Under the pieces are notes generated by a model. It worked only from the letters and a program-made list of their open reading frames with translations. It made no database searches and had not been told where the DNA came from. DNA of 49,488 nucleotides from Lutispora saccharofermentans (GTDB lineage Bacteria > Bacillota > Clostridia > Lutisporales > Lutisporaceae): contig NZ_JAJEKE010000025.1 in NCBI RefSeq assembly GCF_024363565.1, positions 1 to 49,488 of the forward strand, written 5' to 3'. The position numbers were made by a program, and so were the translations under genes. Positions 34,831-42,727 of the stretch are shown here, one piece after another; positions within the stretch are counted from its first letter, which is position 1, and the number at the start of each line of letters is the position of its first letter.

Positions 34831-34890
34831 TCATCGCATCTTAAGCTGATGAAGCATCCAATAAGCAACATGCCCAATGGAATCACCCCC
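34831..34890 (-). pseudogene. Frameshifted agrD relic
   Basis: The minus strand here is close in sequence to the agrD core at 49160-49115. With one base skipped it reads C-C-Y-W-M-L-H-Q-L-K-M-R and then stops at 34833-34831, against CCYWVLYQPKMP in the intact gene. By eye about 29 of 34 bases match after that one-base gap. A second one-base difference lies upstream (GGG-CA against GGAACA). No start or ribosome site survives. I infer a decayed second copy of the autoinducer gene. Confidence 0.5.
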
Positions 34891-34929
34891 ATTTCTTTAA
34901 AAGCTGTTTGCGTCCTCTTAATTAAAGCT

Positions 34930-35346
34930 TTAATACTCGTATGCCTCGCTTGTATAGGTTGCTTGCTCGACTTTCACCCCATTTTTGTATGCAGTTCCGG
35001 TAGAAACCAAGCGATAGCTGTAGCCGCTCACCACATACCAAGCTTCTCCCATTGCGCAATATATGTCTTTAGAAGTATTAGACCAGCTTTTTATTGTAGT
35101 CCACCCTCCGTTTTTATACTGCTGCAGATTTACTTGAATCTTAAGCTCGTCTGTATCATGGGCTTCAAGAATGACTTCTACTGTCGCCTTTCCCACTGAG
35201 GAAATATCAAAATAATTAAGATAGGTTTCGATGTAAGTCCAATCAGGCTGTATAATACTTTTAAGGCTCTCATCACCCAAACATGTAATGGGAATAAAAG
35301 ATATTACTGCAATAATCGTAATAATAGCTATAATTTTTCTAAACAT
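34930..35346 (-). CDS. DUF6147-type secreted protein
   Basis: A 138-residue protein with a signal peptide (IIAIITIIAVISFIPITCLG). The mature domain, with DWTYIETYLNYFDISSVGKA, VNLQQYKNGGWTTIKSW and WYVVSGYSYRLVSTGTAYKNG, fits the clostridial DUF6147 family, a small beta-rich secreted domain. It is upstream of the agrD relic on the same strand. Function unknown. Confidence 0.75.
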   Translation of the reverse strand: MFRKIIAIITIIAVISFIPITCLGDESLKSIIQPDWTYIETYLNYFDISSVGKATVEVILEAHDTDELKIQVNLQQYKNGGWTTIKSWSNTSKDIYCAMGEAWYVVSGYSYRLVSTGTAYKNGVKVEQATYTSEAYEY

Positions 35347-35633
35347 AAAATAAAATCACCTTTCTAATTTGTCCTTCATACAAATAAACAAATCAGAAAA
35401 GTGGTTTATTACAGTTTTTTTATAAAAAACTTTATTTTTCATAATTTATGCAAGTCCATTTTACAGCCTCTTAATTGCCTGCTATACTCTGCATGAATTC
35501 AGATTCCATCCTGTTATAAGCATTGATTTTAATCTTTGGCTCTGATAAACAATAGTATTGATTTTTTATTAATAAAAAGTATATAATATAAAAATGATAG
35601 AATTGGTATTCTTATCCAAAGGAGGATTTGCAA
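35347..35633. other. Divergent intergenic region
   Basis: It separates the minus-strand DUF6147 gene from the plus-strand HD-family gene. It contains an A/T-only inverted repeat (AGTTTTTT-TAT-AAAAAACT, about 35414-35433) and AT-rich sequence that can hold promoters. I see no gene and no copy of the LytTR-type block. Confidence 0.3.
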
Positions 35634-36206
35634 ATGACTAAGGATAATTACTTAAAACCTTTTAAAGATTATGTAAAAGAGCATTATACTTCAAAGGATG
35701 CGGCTCATAATTTTGAACATATAGAAAGAATAATCAACACATCAAATAAAATAATAGATTATGGTGTCGATGAAGATATTGACTTTTATCTATTGGCATT
35801 TTTACAATGTTTCCATGGATTAAGCAGAAAGTTAGAGACTGATTCTGAATTTAAAAGAAACACAATTGACTTTTTGCTTGGATTAGGTCTCTCTGGCGAA
35901 AAAATAACTATTTACTTTGAATGCTTAAAACGTCACTGCAAATCTCCACAGAGGATTGAAGAAAAAATAGTACACGACTCTAATTTTATTGAAGTTGTTG
36001 GTTCTTATGGTTTAGCACGAGCATTTAATAGTGCTGGTACAAGAGGGCAAACTATTGAAGAAATAATTGATATATTAGAGACCCATTATTACAATATGAT
36101 AGAGTGTAAGACCCCATTTGGGAAAATAGTATACAACGAGAAAAAGAAATTTGCAGAAGATTTTCTAATTTTACTGAAGAAAGAAATCGACTGGTATAAA
36201 GAATGA
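35634..36206 (+). CDS. HD-superfamily protein with an altered HD signature
   Basis: A 190-residue helical protein. AHNFEHIERIINTS matches the first metal-binding histidine region of HD phosphohydrolases. The signature expected as 'LLHDIG' reads LQCFHGLSRK, with Gly in place of Asp. The later 'DADRLDAIGAIGIARAF' region reads HDSNFIEVVGSYGLARAF. The fold is clear, but at least one metal ligand is missing, so catalysis is doubtful. ATG at 35634 follows AAAGGAGG. Confidence 0.75.
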   Translation: MTKDNYLKPFKDYVKEHYTSKDAAHNFEHIERIINTSNKIIDYGVDEDIDFYLLAFLQCFHGLSRKLETDSEFKRNTIDFLLGLGLSGEKITIYFECLKRHCKSPQRIEEKIVHDSNFIEVVGSYGLARAFNSAGTRGQTIEEIIDILETHYYNMIECKTPFGKIVYNEKKKFAEDFLILLKKEIDWYKE

Positions 36207-36314
36207 TATATACTTGAGAGTGCTAATTTATTTTACGATTCTTCTTTGCTGGGATTAATCAATCTTTATACTTATAGGTATTGATGAGCATACTCATATC
36301 TTTTCTAAAAAATT

Positions 36315-37040
36315 TTATTTTTTGTAATTTATGCTTTCTGCAATTTTTATGAGCAAATCTTTATCTGTTTTTGATTTTAGGTAAAATGAAAAATTATCGT
36401 TATGCCAAAGGATTGTTATAAGCTGTTCTTTTTCTACCAGCAAACCTTCGGAGCCATTTATAACGATTTTTTCTACTTTTGCTTCTTCCGTATCTATTCT
36501 TAAACTGGCATTTTCATTATTATATTGGGCAAATGCAATTACCTGACCTTTATCATTTGAGTAATGAATAATCTTTGAGGCCGAGAATACCTCAGTCTTT
36601 GATATTTCAAAGCCCTCCGGTATATAATCCGGAAGATATATTTCTTTTAGCGCGGCGTCCTCCCCGGGGCTTTTTGTTCTAATTTCCGTATACTCCTTTT
36701 TTATCTCCATAATGAAGTTTATAGCTTTTACTCTAAAAGCTTCAACACTGAATAATAGGATTGAAGAGCCTATAAATAATATAAAAAATACTACTGCCGC
36801 GCTCTTCAATAGCTTGGCTGAGATTCCCCTGAACTTTTTCAGGCTTTCTTTTCTATTGTATTGATTTATTATGCTTTTGATTTTTTCATCCAGCTCAGAA
36901 GAAAAGGCAGGCTCTTCTTCAGCCTTGTCCTGCTGTATTTCCTCTGCTATATTTCCCACATGGCAGGCTCCGGCATATCCAAGAATAGCTTCAAGCATTC
37001 TCGCTTTAGCTTTTGCTTTTTGCTCTAAAAAGTCGCTCAT
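36315..37040 (-). CDS. Anti-sigma-like DUF4367 membrane protein
   Basis: A 241-residue protein. A cytoplasmic helical N-terminus of about 75 residues is followed by one membrane helix (LLKSAAVVFFILFIGSSILLF, about 80-105). An extracellular DUF4367 domain follows (IYLPDYIPEGFEISKTEVF; VIFAQYN-like; GLLVEKEQLITILWHNDNF). This layout is that of anti-sigma factors for ECF sigmas. It overlaps the sigma gene by about 35 bp, so it is translationally coupled and probably inhibits that sigma. Confidence 0.8.
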   Translation of the reverse strand: MSDFLEQKAKAKARMLEAILGYAGACHVGNIAEEIQQDKAEEEPAFSSELDEKIKSIINQYNRKESLKKFRGISAKLLKSAAVVFFILFIGSSILLFSVEAFRVKAINFIMEIKKEYTEIRTKSPGEDAALKEIYLPDYIPEGFEISKTEVFSASKIIHYSNDKGQVIAFAQYNNENASLRIDTEEAKVEKIVINGSEGLLVEKEQLITILWHNDNFSFYLKSKTDKDLLIKIAESINYKK

Positions 37041-37593
37041 CTTCACACAACTCCCCATCCTGTGATAATAGCTTAAAAAAACTTTGCCTTGCTCTATGGA
37101 GCCTAGTCCTCACATTTTCCTCAGTTATATTGAGCAAAGCGGCTATTTCCTCGTTAGTGTACTGATAAAAATATTTGAGTGATATGATGTCAGAATGCGG
37201 GGGGTACAGTTCTTTAATCTTTGAAGCTATCAAATTGAGCATCTCTGAATCGATTACTATCTCCTCAACAGCCTTTCCGTCATCCGGCAAGATCTCATCC
37301 AAAGCCTCCAATTCCATATTACAGATTTTTTTCCCCTTTCTATATAGATTAATAGAAATGTTTCTAACAATAATAACAACAAAAGCCCTTGTTCTGTTAC
37401 AGTCTATTTCACTTATTTTTTCTAAATTATTGATTATATTTATAAAAGCAGCTTGTACCGCATCTTGAGCCGATTGATAATCCTTCAATACTCTGTATGC
37501 TACTTTAAACATATCCTTGCTGTATCTTGCATATAAAGCTTCAACCTTGCTTCTATCCTGCTCGTCCTCTATGGCAGCCAGAAAAAGCATCAC
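37006..37593 (-). CDS. ECF-type RNA polymerase sigma factor
   Basis: About 195 residues. Region 2 is KVEALYARYSKDMFKVAYRVLKDYQSAQDAVQAAFINI; region 4 is YFYQYTNEEIAALLNITEENVRTRLHRARQSF. No other domain is present. GTG at 37593 or ATG at 37590 fit the AGGAGG upstream. The following DUF4367 gene and the TGAGAC-N16-CGTC promoter point to an autoregulated stress response. Confidence 0.92.
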   Translation of the reverse strand: MMLFLAAIEDEQDRSKVEALYARYSKDMFKVAYRVLKDYQSAQDAVQAAFINIINNLEKISEIDCNRTRAFVVIIVRNISINLYRKGKKICNMELEALDEILPDDGKAVEEIVIDSEMLNLIASKIKELYPPHSDIISLKYFYQYTNEEIAALLNITEENVRTRLHRARQSFFKLLSQDGELCEDERLFRAKSKS

Positions 37594-37636
37594 ATTACAG
37601 CCTCCTCGCACTCCGTATCATTTCTTTACAAATTAA

Positions 37637-37662
37637 GACGGGTAAATCAGGAAAAAGTCTCA
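37637..37662 (-). promoter_or_regulatory. ECF-type autoregulatory promoter
   Basis: On the minus strand TGAGAC (37662-37657), a T-rich spacer of exactly 16 bp and CGTC (37640-37637) precede the sigma gene by about 45 bp. This fits the TGAAAC-N16-CGTC class recognised by ECF sigmas. Confidence 0.7.
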
Positions 37663-37670
37663 ATACTTTT

Positions 37671-38894
37671 CTACAAATACATTATAGGTATTGTTACATT
37701 GCTTTTGTCTATGTGCACACATTTATCATACATACAAACAACTCCGCCTGTTCCTACTTTTATTCCATTAATCCTATTTAGAGCGGAGAAGCTTGTTATA
37801 TGCTCTTTACTCGGATTTGCTGTTTTTTTAATCTCAACTGGATAAAGCATGCCATTTTGCTCGATGATGATATCAATTTCCCTCCGGTCTTTATTCCTGT
37901 AATAATACAATGCTGGTTCTAAAATCCCTGCATTATAATAGCTCTTTAGTATCTCTGCGACTACGAATGTTTCAAAAAAAGCTCCTGCCATGGCTCCTGC
38001 TTCAAGCACTTCAGGAGTATTCCATTTTGTCAGATATGCTGCAAGTCCTGTATCAAGGAAATACAACTTCGGCGTTTTTATAGCCCGCTTTGTTATATTG
38101 TTGTAATAAGGTTGAAGCAAATACACAATATTTGATGAAATCAAGATTGACAACCATCTATCTGCAGTTGGTACACTGACTCCCACTTCACTGGCAATAG
38201 AGCTCAAATTCAACATTTGAGAGGTTCTGGCGGCGATAGCGGTCATGAACTTCAAGAATTTCAGTTCATCGCCAACCTTAGTCAATTCTCTTACATCCCG
38301 CTCCAGGTAGGTTTTGGTATAGGCAGCATAAAACATCTGCCAATCCATGTCTTCAGCGTGCATTGCAGGCATTGAACCTTTGTGTATTATGTCCCATATC
38401 TCCATATACTTTAAACTTTCACAAGCTGCTTTTCGTTTATCAAAATACTCTGCTGTCGGGATAAACGCTTCGTTAAATTGATCGCTTTTAATCTCTCGCA
38501 GCGATAATCCCGGCAGATTGAGCAAACCAATTCTTCCTGCAAGGCTTTCGCTCACATTCTTCATCATCCTGAACTGTTGTGAACCCGCCAAATAAAACTG
38601 CCCCTTTTTCTTACTTTCATCTACGATCATCTTAATATATGGAAAAAGATTCGGTGCATACTGTATCTCATCAACAATGACAGGCGGCTGCGTGGCCTTG
38701 AAGAAACTGCCCGCTTCCTCAACCGCGCTATGGAGAAGCAATGGATCATCAAGCGTTAAATATGGAATATCTTTTGCCATATGCCTTAATAACGTTGTTT
38801 TACCAACCTGCCTTGCTCCAGTAATTAAAATCACTGAAAACATTTTAGCGGCCTTTCGCAACGTATTCTCCATACTTCTTTCTATATAATTCAT
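37671..38894 (-). CDS. AAA_14/DUF4143 ATPase
   Basis: A 407-residue protein. An N-terminal ATPase domain has Walker A ITGARQVGKTTLLRHM and Walker B PPVIVDEIQYAP, then FYLAGSQQF. A central winged-helix part follows. The C-terminal DUF4143 nuclease-like domain has YYRNKDRREIDIIIEQNGMLYPVEIK. Such proteins are common in mobile and accessory regions; their role is not settled. It ends just before the ECF promoter. Confidence 0.9.
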   Translation of the reverse strand: MNYIERSMENTLRKAAKMFSVILITGARQVGKTTLLRHMAKDIPYLTLDDPLLLHSAVEEAGSFFKATQPPVIVDEIQYAPNLFPYIKMIVDESKKKGQFYLAGSQQFRMMKNVSESLAGRIGLLNLPGLSLREIKSDQFNEAFIPTAEYFDKRKAACESLKYMEIWDIIHKGSMPAMHAEDMDWQMFYAAYTKTYLERDVRELTKVGDELKFLKFMTAIAARTSQMLNLSSIASEVGVSVPTADRWLSILISSNIVYLLQPYYNNITKRAIKTPKLYFLDTGLAAYLTKWNTPEVLEAGAMAGAFFETFVVAEILKSYYNAGILEPALYYYRNKDRREIDIIIEQNGMLYPVEIKKTANPSKEHITSFSALNRINGIKVGTGGVVCMYDKCVHIDKSNVTIPIMYL

Positions 38895-39033
38895 AACAAT
38901 CACCGTCCATCCTAATATTTAATATTAAAATAGACGTATATTGGTAATATGTCAAGGCATTCCGAGATTCTTCTGCACCTTTTTTAAGCTTTCTTTTCTA
39001 TTGTATTGAGTAAGTGTCTTTATATAGAATAAT

Positions 39034-39072
39034 TTTACCTGAATTTAACACTGTCTTAATATCTCCTTTGCA
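39034..39072 (+). promoter_or_regulatory. Four PHO-box-like repeats upstream of alkaline phosphatase
   Basis: TTTACC, TTAACA, TTAATA and TTTGCA start at 39034, 39045, 39056 and 39067, exactly 11 bp apart with 5-bp spacers. This is the arrangement of PhoP boxes in Bacillus (TTAACA-type hexamers). A weak -10 (TAAGAT) lies about 20 bp downstream. I infer induction by phosphate starvation. Confidence 0.65.
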
Positions 39073-39129
39073 TTAATGAATTAATCTTGACTTAAGATAT
39101 CAAATCAAATTATGAGGAGGAAATAATTA

Positions 39130-40761
39130 ATGATAAAATCAACAAAAAAATTCATTGCTGTCATGACATTAGTAGTAATGCTGCTTTCTCTAAGCTTAGC
39201 AAATGTAAGCGCAGCAGCTCCCACCTCAGGATCAAGCATTGTTAAAAATGCAATCTTTCTTATTCCCGATGGAATGAGTGTCAACGCCACAACTATTGCA
39301 AGATATTTACTCAGCGGAAACGAAGGCGGTTCTGAAAAATTATTCATGGATCAATTTGTTACAGGGCTTGTAACTACCACCTGGGCTAAGGGCCCCATTA
39401 CAGATTCAGCTCCTGCAGGAACAGCTTACGCAACAGGTCATAAATCCCTTAATGGTGTATTAGGCATTGATCCGGACAAAACTCCAAAGGCTACTTTGCT
39501 TGAAGCAGCACAGTTAAAAGGAAAAGCAGTAGGGCTCATTGCGACATCTGAATTTATGCATGCTACACCGGCAGCATTCAGCGCCCATGAAGAAAAACGC
39601 AGTAATTATGCCGTAATCGCAGAGCAGATGTTAAACCAGGATATCGACGTATTATTAGGCACAGGAGCTTCTAAAGTAAAACCGGAAGAGTTGAATATTA
39701 TTGAAACAGCAAAAGCTAAGGGTTATGAAATAGTAAACAACAAAGCTGAAATGGAAAAATCAAAGGCTGCAAAGCTCTGGGGTAATTTTTCCAACGCTTT
39801 TAACTCAACAGATAATCTTTCTTATGATATAGACAGAAAAGCAAGTGAAGAACCTTCCCTTGCAGAAATGACGGCAAAAGCCATCGATGTGCTCAACAAA
39901 GATAAAGATGGATTCTTCCTCATGGTCGAGGGCAGCAAAATAGACTGGGCAGCCCATGCCAATGATACTATAGGTATTGTTACCGATACTTTAGCTTTTG
40001 ATGAGGCTTTTAAAACAGCAGTTGATTTTGCTAAAAAGGATGGCAATACAATAGTTGTTGCAGTAACAGACCATGGAAACAGCGGCATTTCTATAGGCAG
40101 TTATGATTTATTAGGATATGACTCCGCACCATTCAGCATTTTGACTCCTTTAAAAGGCGCAACAAAAACTGCAGAAGGTGCCATGGCTTTGCTCAAAGAA
40201 GATAAATCAAATGTTGATGAAGTCCTGAAGGCTTATGGCATTAACCCTGCCGGTTATACACCAGCCGATATTACTTCAAAAGACAGAGACACCTACAATA
40301 ACGCAAAGGTAAACCGTTTGATCACAATCTTCAAGACTGAGCCGACAAGCAGCAATCTCATCAAAATAATGAATCAAAAAGCTTATATCGCTTATACTAC
40401 AGGTGGACATACCGGTGAAGATGTGCCTGTATACCTCTACACTCCGGAAAAAGTCAGCAAAGCGCCTCTAATAGGAGTCAATGAAAATACTGATGTTTCC
40501 AAATTTGTGGCTTCCTCACTCGGATTAAGCTTAGAAGAAGTAACTAAAAAATTATTTGTAGACGTAACAGAAAGAAAAGGCGCTTCAATCTCCGATAATG
40601 TATTGACTCTTGATGAAAATGGAAAAACCCTGACTATAAAAGCAAATCAAAGCACAGCCAAATTAGATAATAAAACCGTTGACTTAAATGGAGAAGTAGC
40701 TGTTTATATTAACGGAAGATTTTATGTGCCTCAATCAGCATTAGATCTATTAAAAAAATAG
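39130..40761 (+). CDS. Alkaline phosphatase with C-terminal copper-amine-oxidase-like segment
   Basis: A 543-residue secreted phosphomonoesterase of the PhoA fold. A signal peptide (FIAVMTLVVMLLSLSLANVSAA) is followed by the first metal site FLIPDGMS. The nucleophile Ser is in DSAPAGTAYATGHKS. Metal ligands follow in FLMVEGSKIDWAAHAND and VAVTDHGN, and the late metal His in TTGGHTGEDVP. The last about 60 residues resemble half of a Cu_amine_oxidN1 domain (TAKLDNKTVDLNGEVAVYINGRFYVPQSALDLL). GAGGAGG lies 9 nt before the ATG. Confidence 0.93.
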   Translation: MIKSTKKFIAVMTLVVMLLSLSLANVSAAAPTSGSSIVKNAIFLIPDGMSVNATTIARYLLSGNEGGSEKLFMDQFVTGLVTTTWAKGPITDSAPAGTAYATGHKSLNGVLGIDPDKTPKATLLEAAQLKGKAVGLIATSEFMHATPAAFSAHEEKRSNYAVIAEQMLNQDIDVLLGTGASKVKPEELNIIETAKAKGYEIVNNKAEMEKSKAAKLWGNFSNAFNSTDNLSYDIDRKASEEPSLAEMTAKAIDVLNKDKDGFFLMVEGSKIDWAAHANDTIGIVTDTLAFDEAFKTAVDFAKKDGNTIVVAVTDHGNSGISIGSYDLLGYDSAPFSILTPLKGATKTAEGAMALLKEDKSNVDEVLKAYGINPAGYTPADITSKDRDTYNNAKVNRLITIFKTEPTSSNLIKIMNQKAYIAYTTGGHTGEDVPVYLYTPEKVSKAPLIGVNENTDVSKFVASSLGLSLEEVTKKLFVDVTERKGASISDNVLTLDENGKTLTIKANQSTAKLDNKTVDLNGEVAVYINGRFYVPQSALDLLKK

Positions 40762-40762
40762 A

Positions 40763-40790
40763 GCATTAGATTTCCCTCTAATGCTTTTAT
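40763..40790 (+). terminator. Terminator of the alkaline phosphatase gene
   Basis: GCATTAGA (40763-40770) pairs with TCTAATGC (40777-40784), with a 6-nt loop. TTTTATAT follows. Confidence 0.8.
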
Positions 40791-40809
40791 ATATAAGGCT
40801 TACAATGCT

Positions 40810-40843
40810 GAAAATGCCTTTTCATCAATGAAGAGGCATTTTC
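40810..40843 (+). repeat. Long near-perfect hairpin upstream of the EAL-GGDEF gene
   Basis: GAAAATGCCTTTTCAT pairs with ATGAAGAGGCATTTTC across a 2-nt loop, with one G-U pair. No U-run follows. It stands about 70 bp before the start codon and could be a second transcription barrier or a leader element. Confidence 0.5.
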
Positions 40844-40910
40844 AATTACTGCAAAAATATTTGCCCAGAACACTATATGCTATATTTTCTAACAGATAGG
40901 GGGATACGAA

Positions 40911-42650
40911 ATGAAACAAATCCTGGAAGATATAATAAGAACAGAAAACATAAGAACGGTATTTCAACCAATAGTATCACTATTAAACGGCGATATATTA
41001 GGTTATGAAGCCCTGAGCCGAGGGCCCGCAGGAAGCCCTTTAGAAAGACCTGACATGATGTTTAAGGCTGCCGAAGAACATAATATGATCTGGGAGCTTG
41101 AATATCTTTGCAGGCTGAAGGCACTTGAAAAAGCAAAGAATATTGTCCCTTCAAAAATGCTTTTCATCAATGTCGATCCCAAAATAATTAATGATGAAAA
41201 GTTTAAAAGCGGATTTACAAAGGAATTTATAGAAAAATCCGGTATAAATGCTGCAAATATAATATTTGAAATAACAGAACGCACATGCATAGAAGATTAT
41301 AAAACATTTAAAAAATCAATAGACAACTATATAAATCAAGGCTTCAGGATTGCCATAGATGATACAGGTTCAGGGTATTCGGGCCTCAAGATGCTTGCCG
41401 AAACACATCCTCATTACATCAAGCTTGATATGGACCTCATCAGAAATATTGATAAAAAAGCATTGAATCAAGCCCTGGTAAAGGCATTGCTGGAATTTGC
41501 AAATTCGTCAAATATGAAAATTATAGCAGAAGGCATCGAAACCCCGGATGAGTTAAACACCTTGATCAGGTTCGGCATACATTATGGCCAGGGGTATCTG
41601 CTTCAAAAACCTTCTCCTGAATTTCTGCAAATAAGCCCCGGCGTAAAGAGCATGATAACAGAAAAGCAGGCACAAAATCAAAATCAATATGTCAATAATA
41701 TGCACAACATACCTATAGGTGAAATAGCCAGATTCGACAGCCCCATAAATCCATGCGCAACAGGAAGCGCGGTCAATGACATATTCAAAGCTAATACGGA
41801 TATACAAGGGCTGCCGATTGTCGAAAATGGGGTCCCCACGGGGCTTTTAATGAGAAATGACTTCTATTCAAAGCTGGGAACTCAATATGGAGTAGCTATT
41901 TTTATGAATCGCCCCATCAAGCTTCTCATGAATAATAGCCCTCTTATTGTAGATTACAACACGGCTCTTGCTCAAGTTTCAAATATAGCTATAAACAGAA
42001 GAGAGGAAAACTTATATGATTACATTATCATAACAAAAAATAATAAATATTATGGAATTACTACTGTAAAAAGCTTGTTGGAGCATATAACCCAATTGGA
42101 GCTTAACACTGCCAAGCAATTAAACCCTTTAACGGGTTTGCCGGGGAACCTCTTAATCGAACAGAATATCAAAAAAACTCTGGATTTGGATGAAGATAAA
42201 TATATCATATATTTTGATTTGGATAATTTTAAAGCATATAATGACACATATGGTTTTGAAAATGGGGATAGGATCATTGGGCTCACTGCTAATATCATTA
42301 AGGAATGCTTAAGTTCAAATTCTTATGAAAGCTTTATAGGACATATTGGGGGAGACGACTTCGTTGCTATAGTCGCTTTAGATGATATTGAAAAAACCTG
42401 CAGCGATATAATGCAGGTATTCGATAACAGAGTAAAAAATTATTACACTGAAGCTGATAAAAATAATGGATACATCATGTCAACAAACAGGCATGGTACA
42501 GTAGAAAAATTTCCCATTATTTCTCTTTCCATCGCTGTAGTTGATAACAAAAAGCATAAATTTAAATCTCCTGTAGAGGTGTCAAGGCAGCTTAGCATCC
42601 TGAAAAAGAAATGCAAAATAAAATGGGAAAGCAACTTTTTTATATATTGA
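40911..42650 (+). CDS. EAL-CBS-GGDEF cyclic-di-GMP protein
   Basis: A 579-residue cytoplasmic protein. The EAL phosphodiesterase domain (about 1-245) has its catalytic residues: YEALSRGP, FEITERT, AIDDTGSGYSGL, IKLDMDLI and IAEGIET. A pair of CBS modules follows (about 265-385). The C-terminal GGDEF cyclase domain (about 395-579) has GGDDF near residue 480 and LTGLPGN at its start. Both catalytic ends look intact. The order EAL first, GGDEF last, with CBS ligand sensing between, suggests nucleotide-switched turnover of c-di-GMP. The gene is convergent with a chemoreceptor. Confidence 0.92.
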   Translation: MKQILEDIIRTENIRTVFQPIVSLLNGDILGYEALSRGPAGSPLERPDMMFKAAEEHNMIWELEYLCRLKALEKAKNIVPSKMLFINVDPKIINDEKFKSGFTKEFIEKSGINAANIIFEITERTCIEDYKTFKKSIDNYINQGFRIAIDDTGSGYSGLKMLAETHPHYIKLDMDLIRNIDKKALNQALVKALLEFANSSNMKIIAEGIETPDELNTLIRFGIHYGQGYLLQKPSPEFLQISPGVKSMITEKQAQNQNQYVNNMHNIPIGEIARFDSPINPCATGSAVNDIFKANTDIQGLPIVENGVPTGLLMRNDFYSKLGTQYGVAIFMNRPIKLLMNNSPLIVDYNTALAQVSNIAINRREENLYDYIIITKNNKYYGITTVKSLLEHITQLELNTAKQLNPLTGLPGNLLIEQNIKKTLDLDEDKYIIYFDLDNFKAYNDTYGFENGDRIIGLTANIIKECLSSNSYESFIGHIGGDDFVAIVALDDIEKTCSDIMQVFDNRVKNYYTEADKNNGYIMSTNRHGTVEKFPIISLSIAVVDNKKHKFKSPVEVSRQLSILKKKCKIKWESNFFIY

Positions 42651-42664
42651 CAGAAATAAAAAAT

Positions 42665-42717
42665 AGCTGCTCATATAGGAGGGGGAAGGAAGAAGAGAAA
42701 ACCAACATTGAGCAGCT
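42665..42717. terminator. Long-loop hairpin between convergent genes
   Basis: AGCTGCTCA (42665-42673) and TGAGCAGCT (42709-42717) are exact complements, with a 35-nt purine-rich loop (GGAGGGGGAAGGAAG). TTCTT follows on the plus strand. It separates the EAL-GGDEF gene from the chemoreceptor gene. Confidence 0.5.
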
Positions 42718-42727
42718 TTCTTATTAG

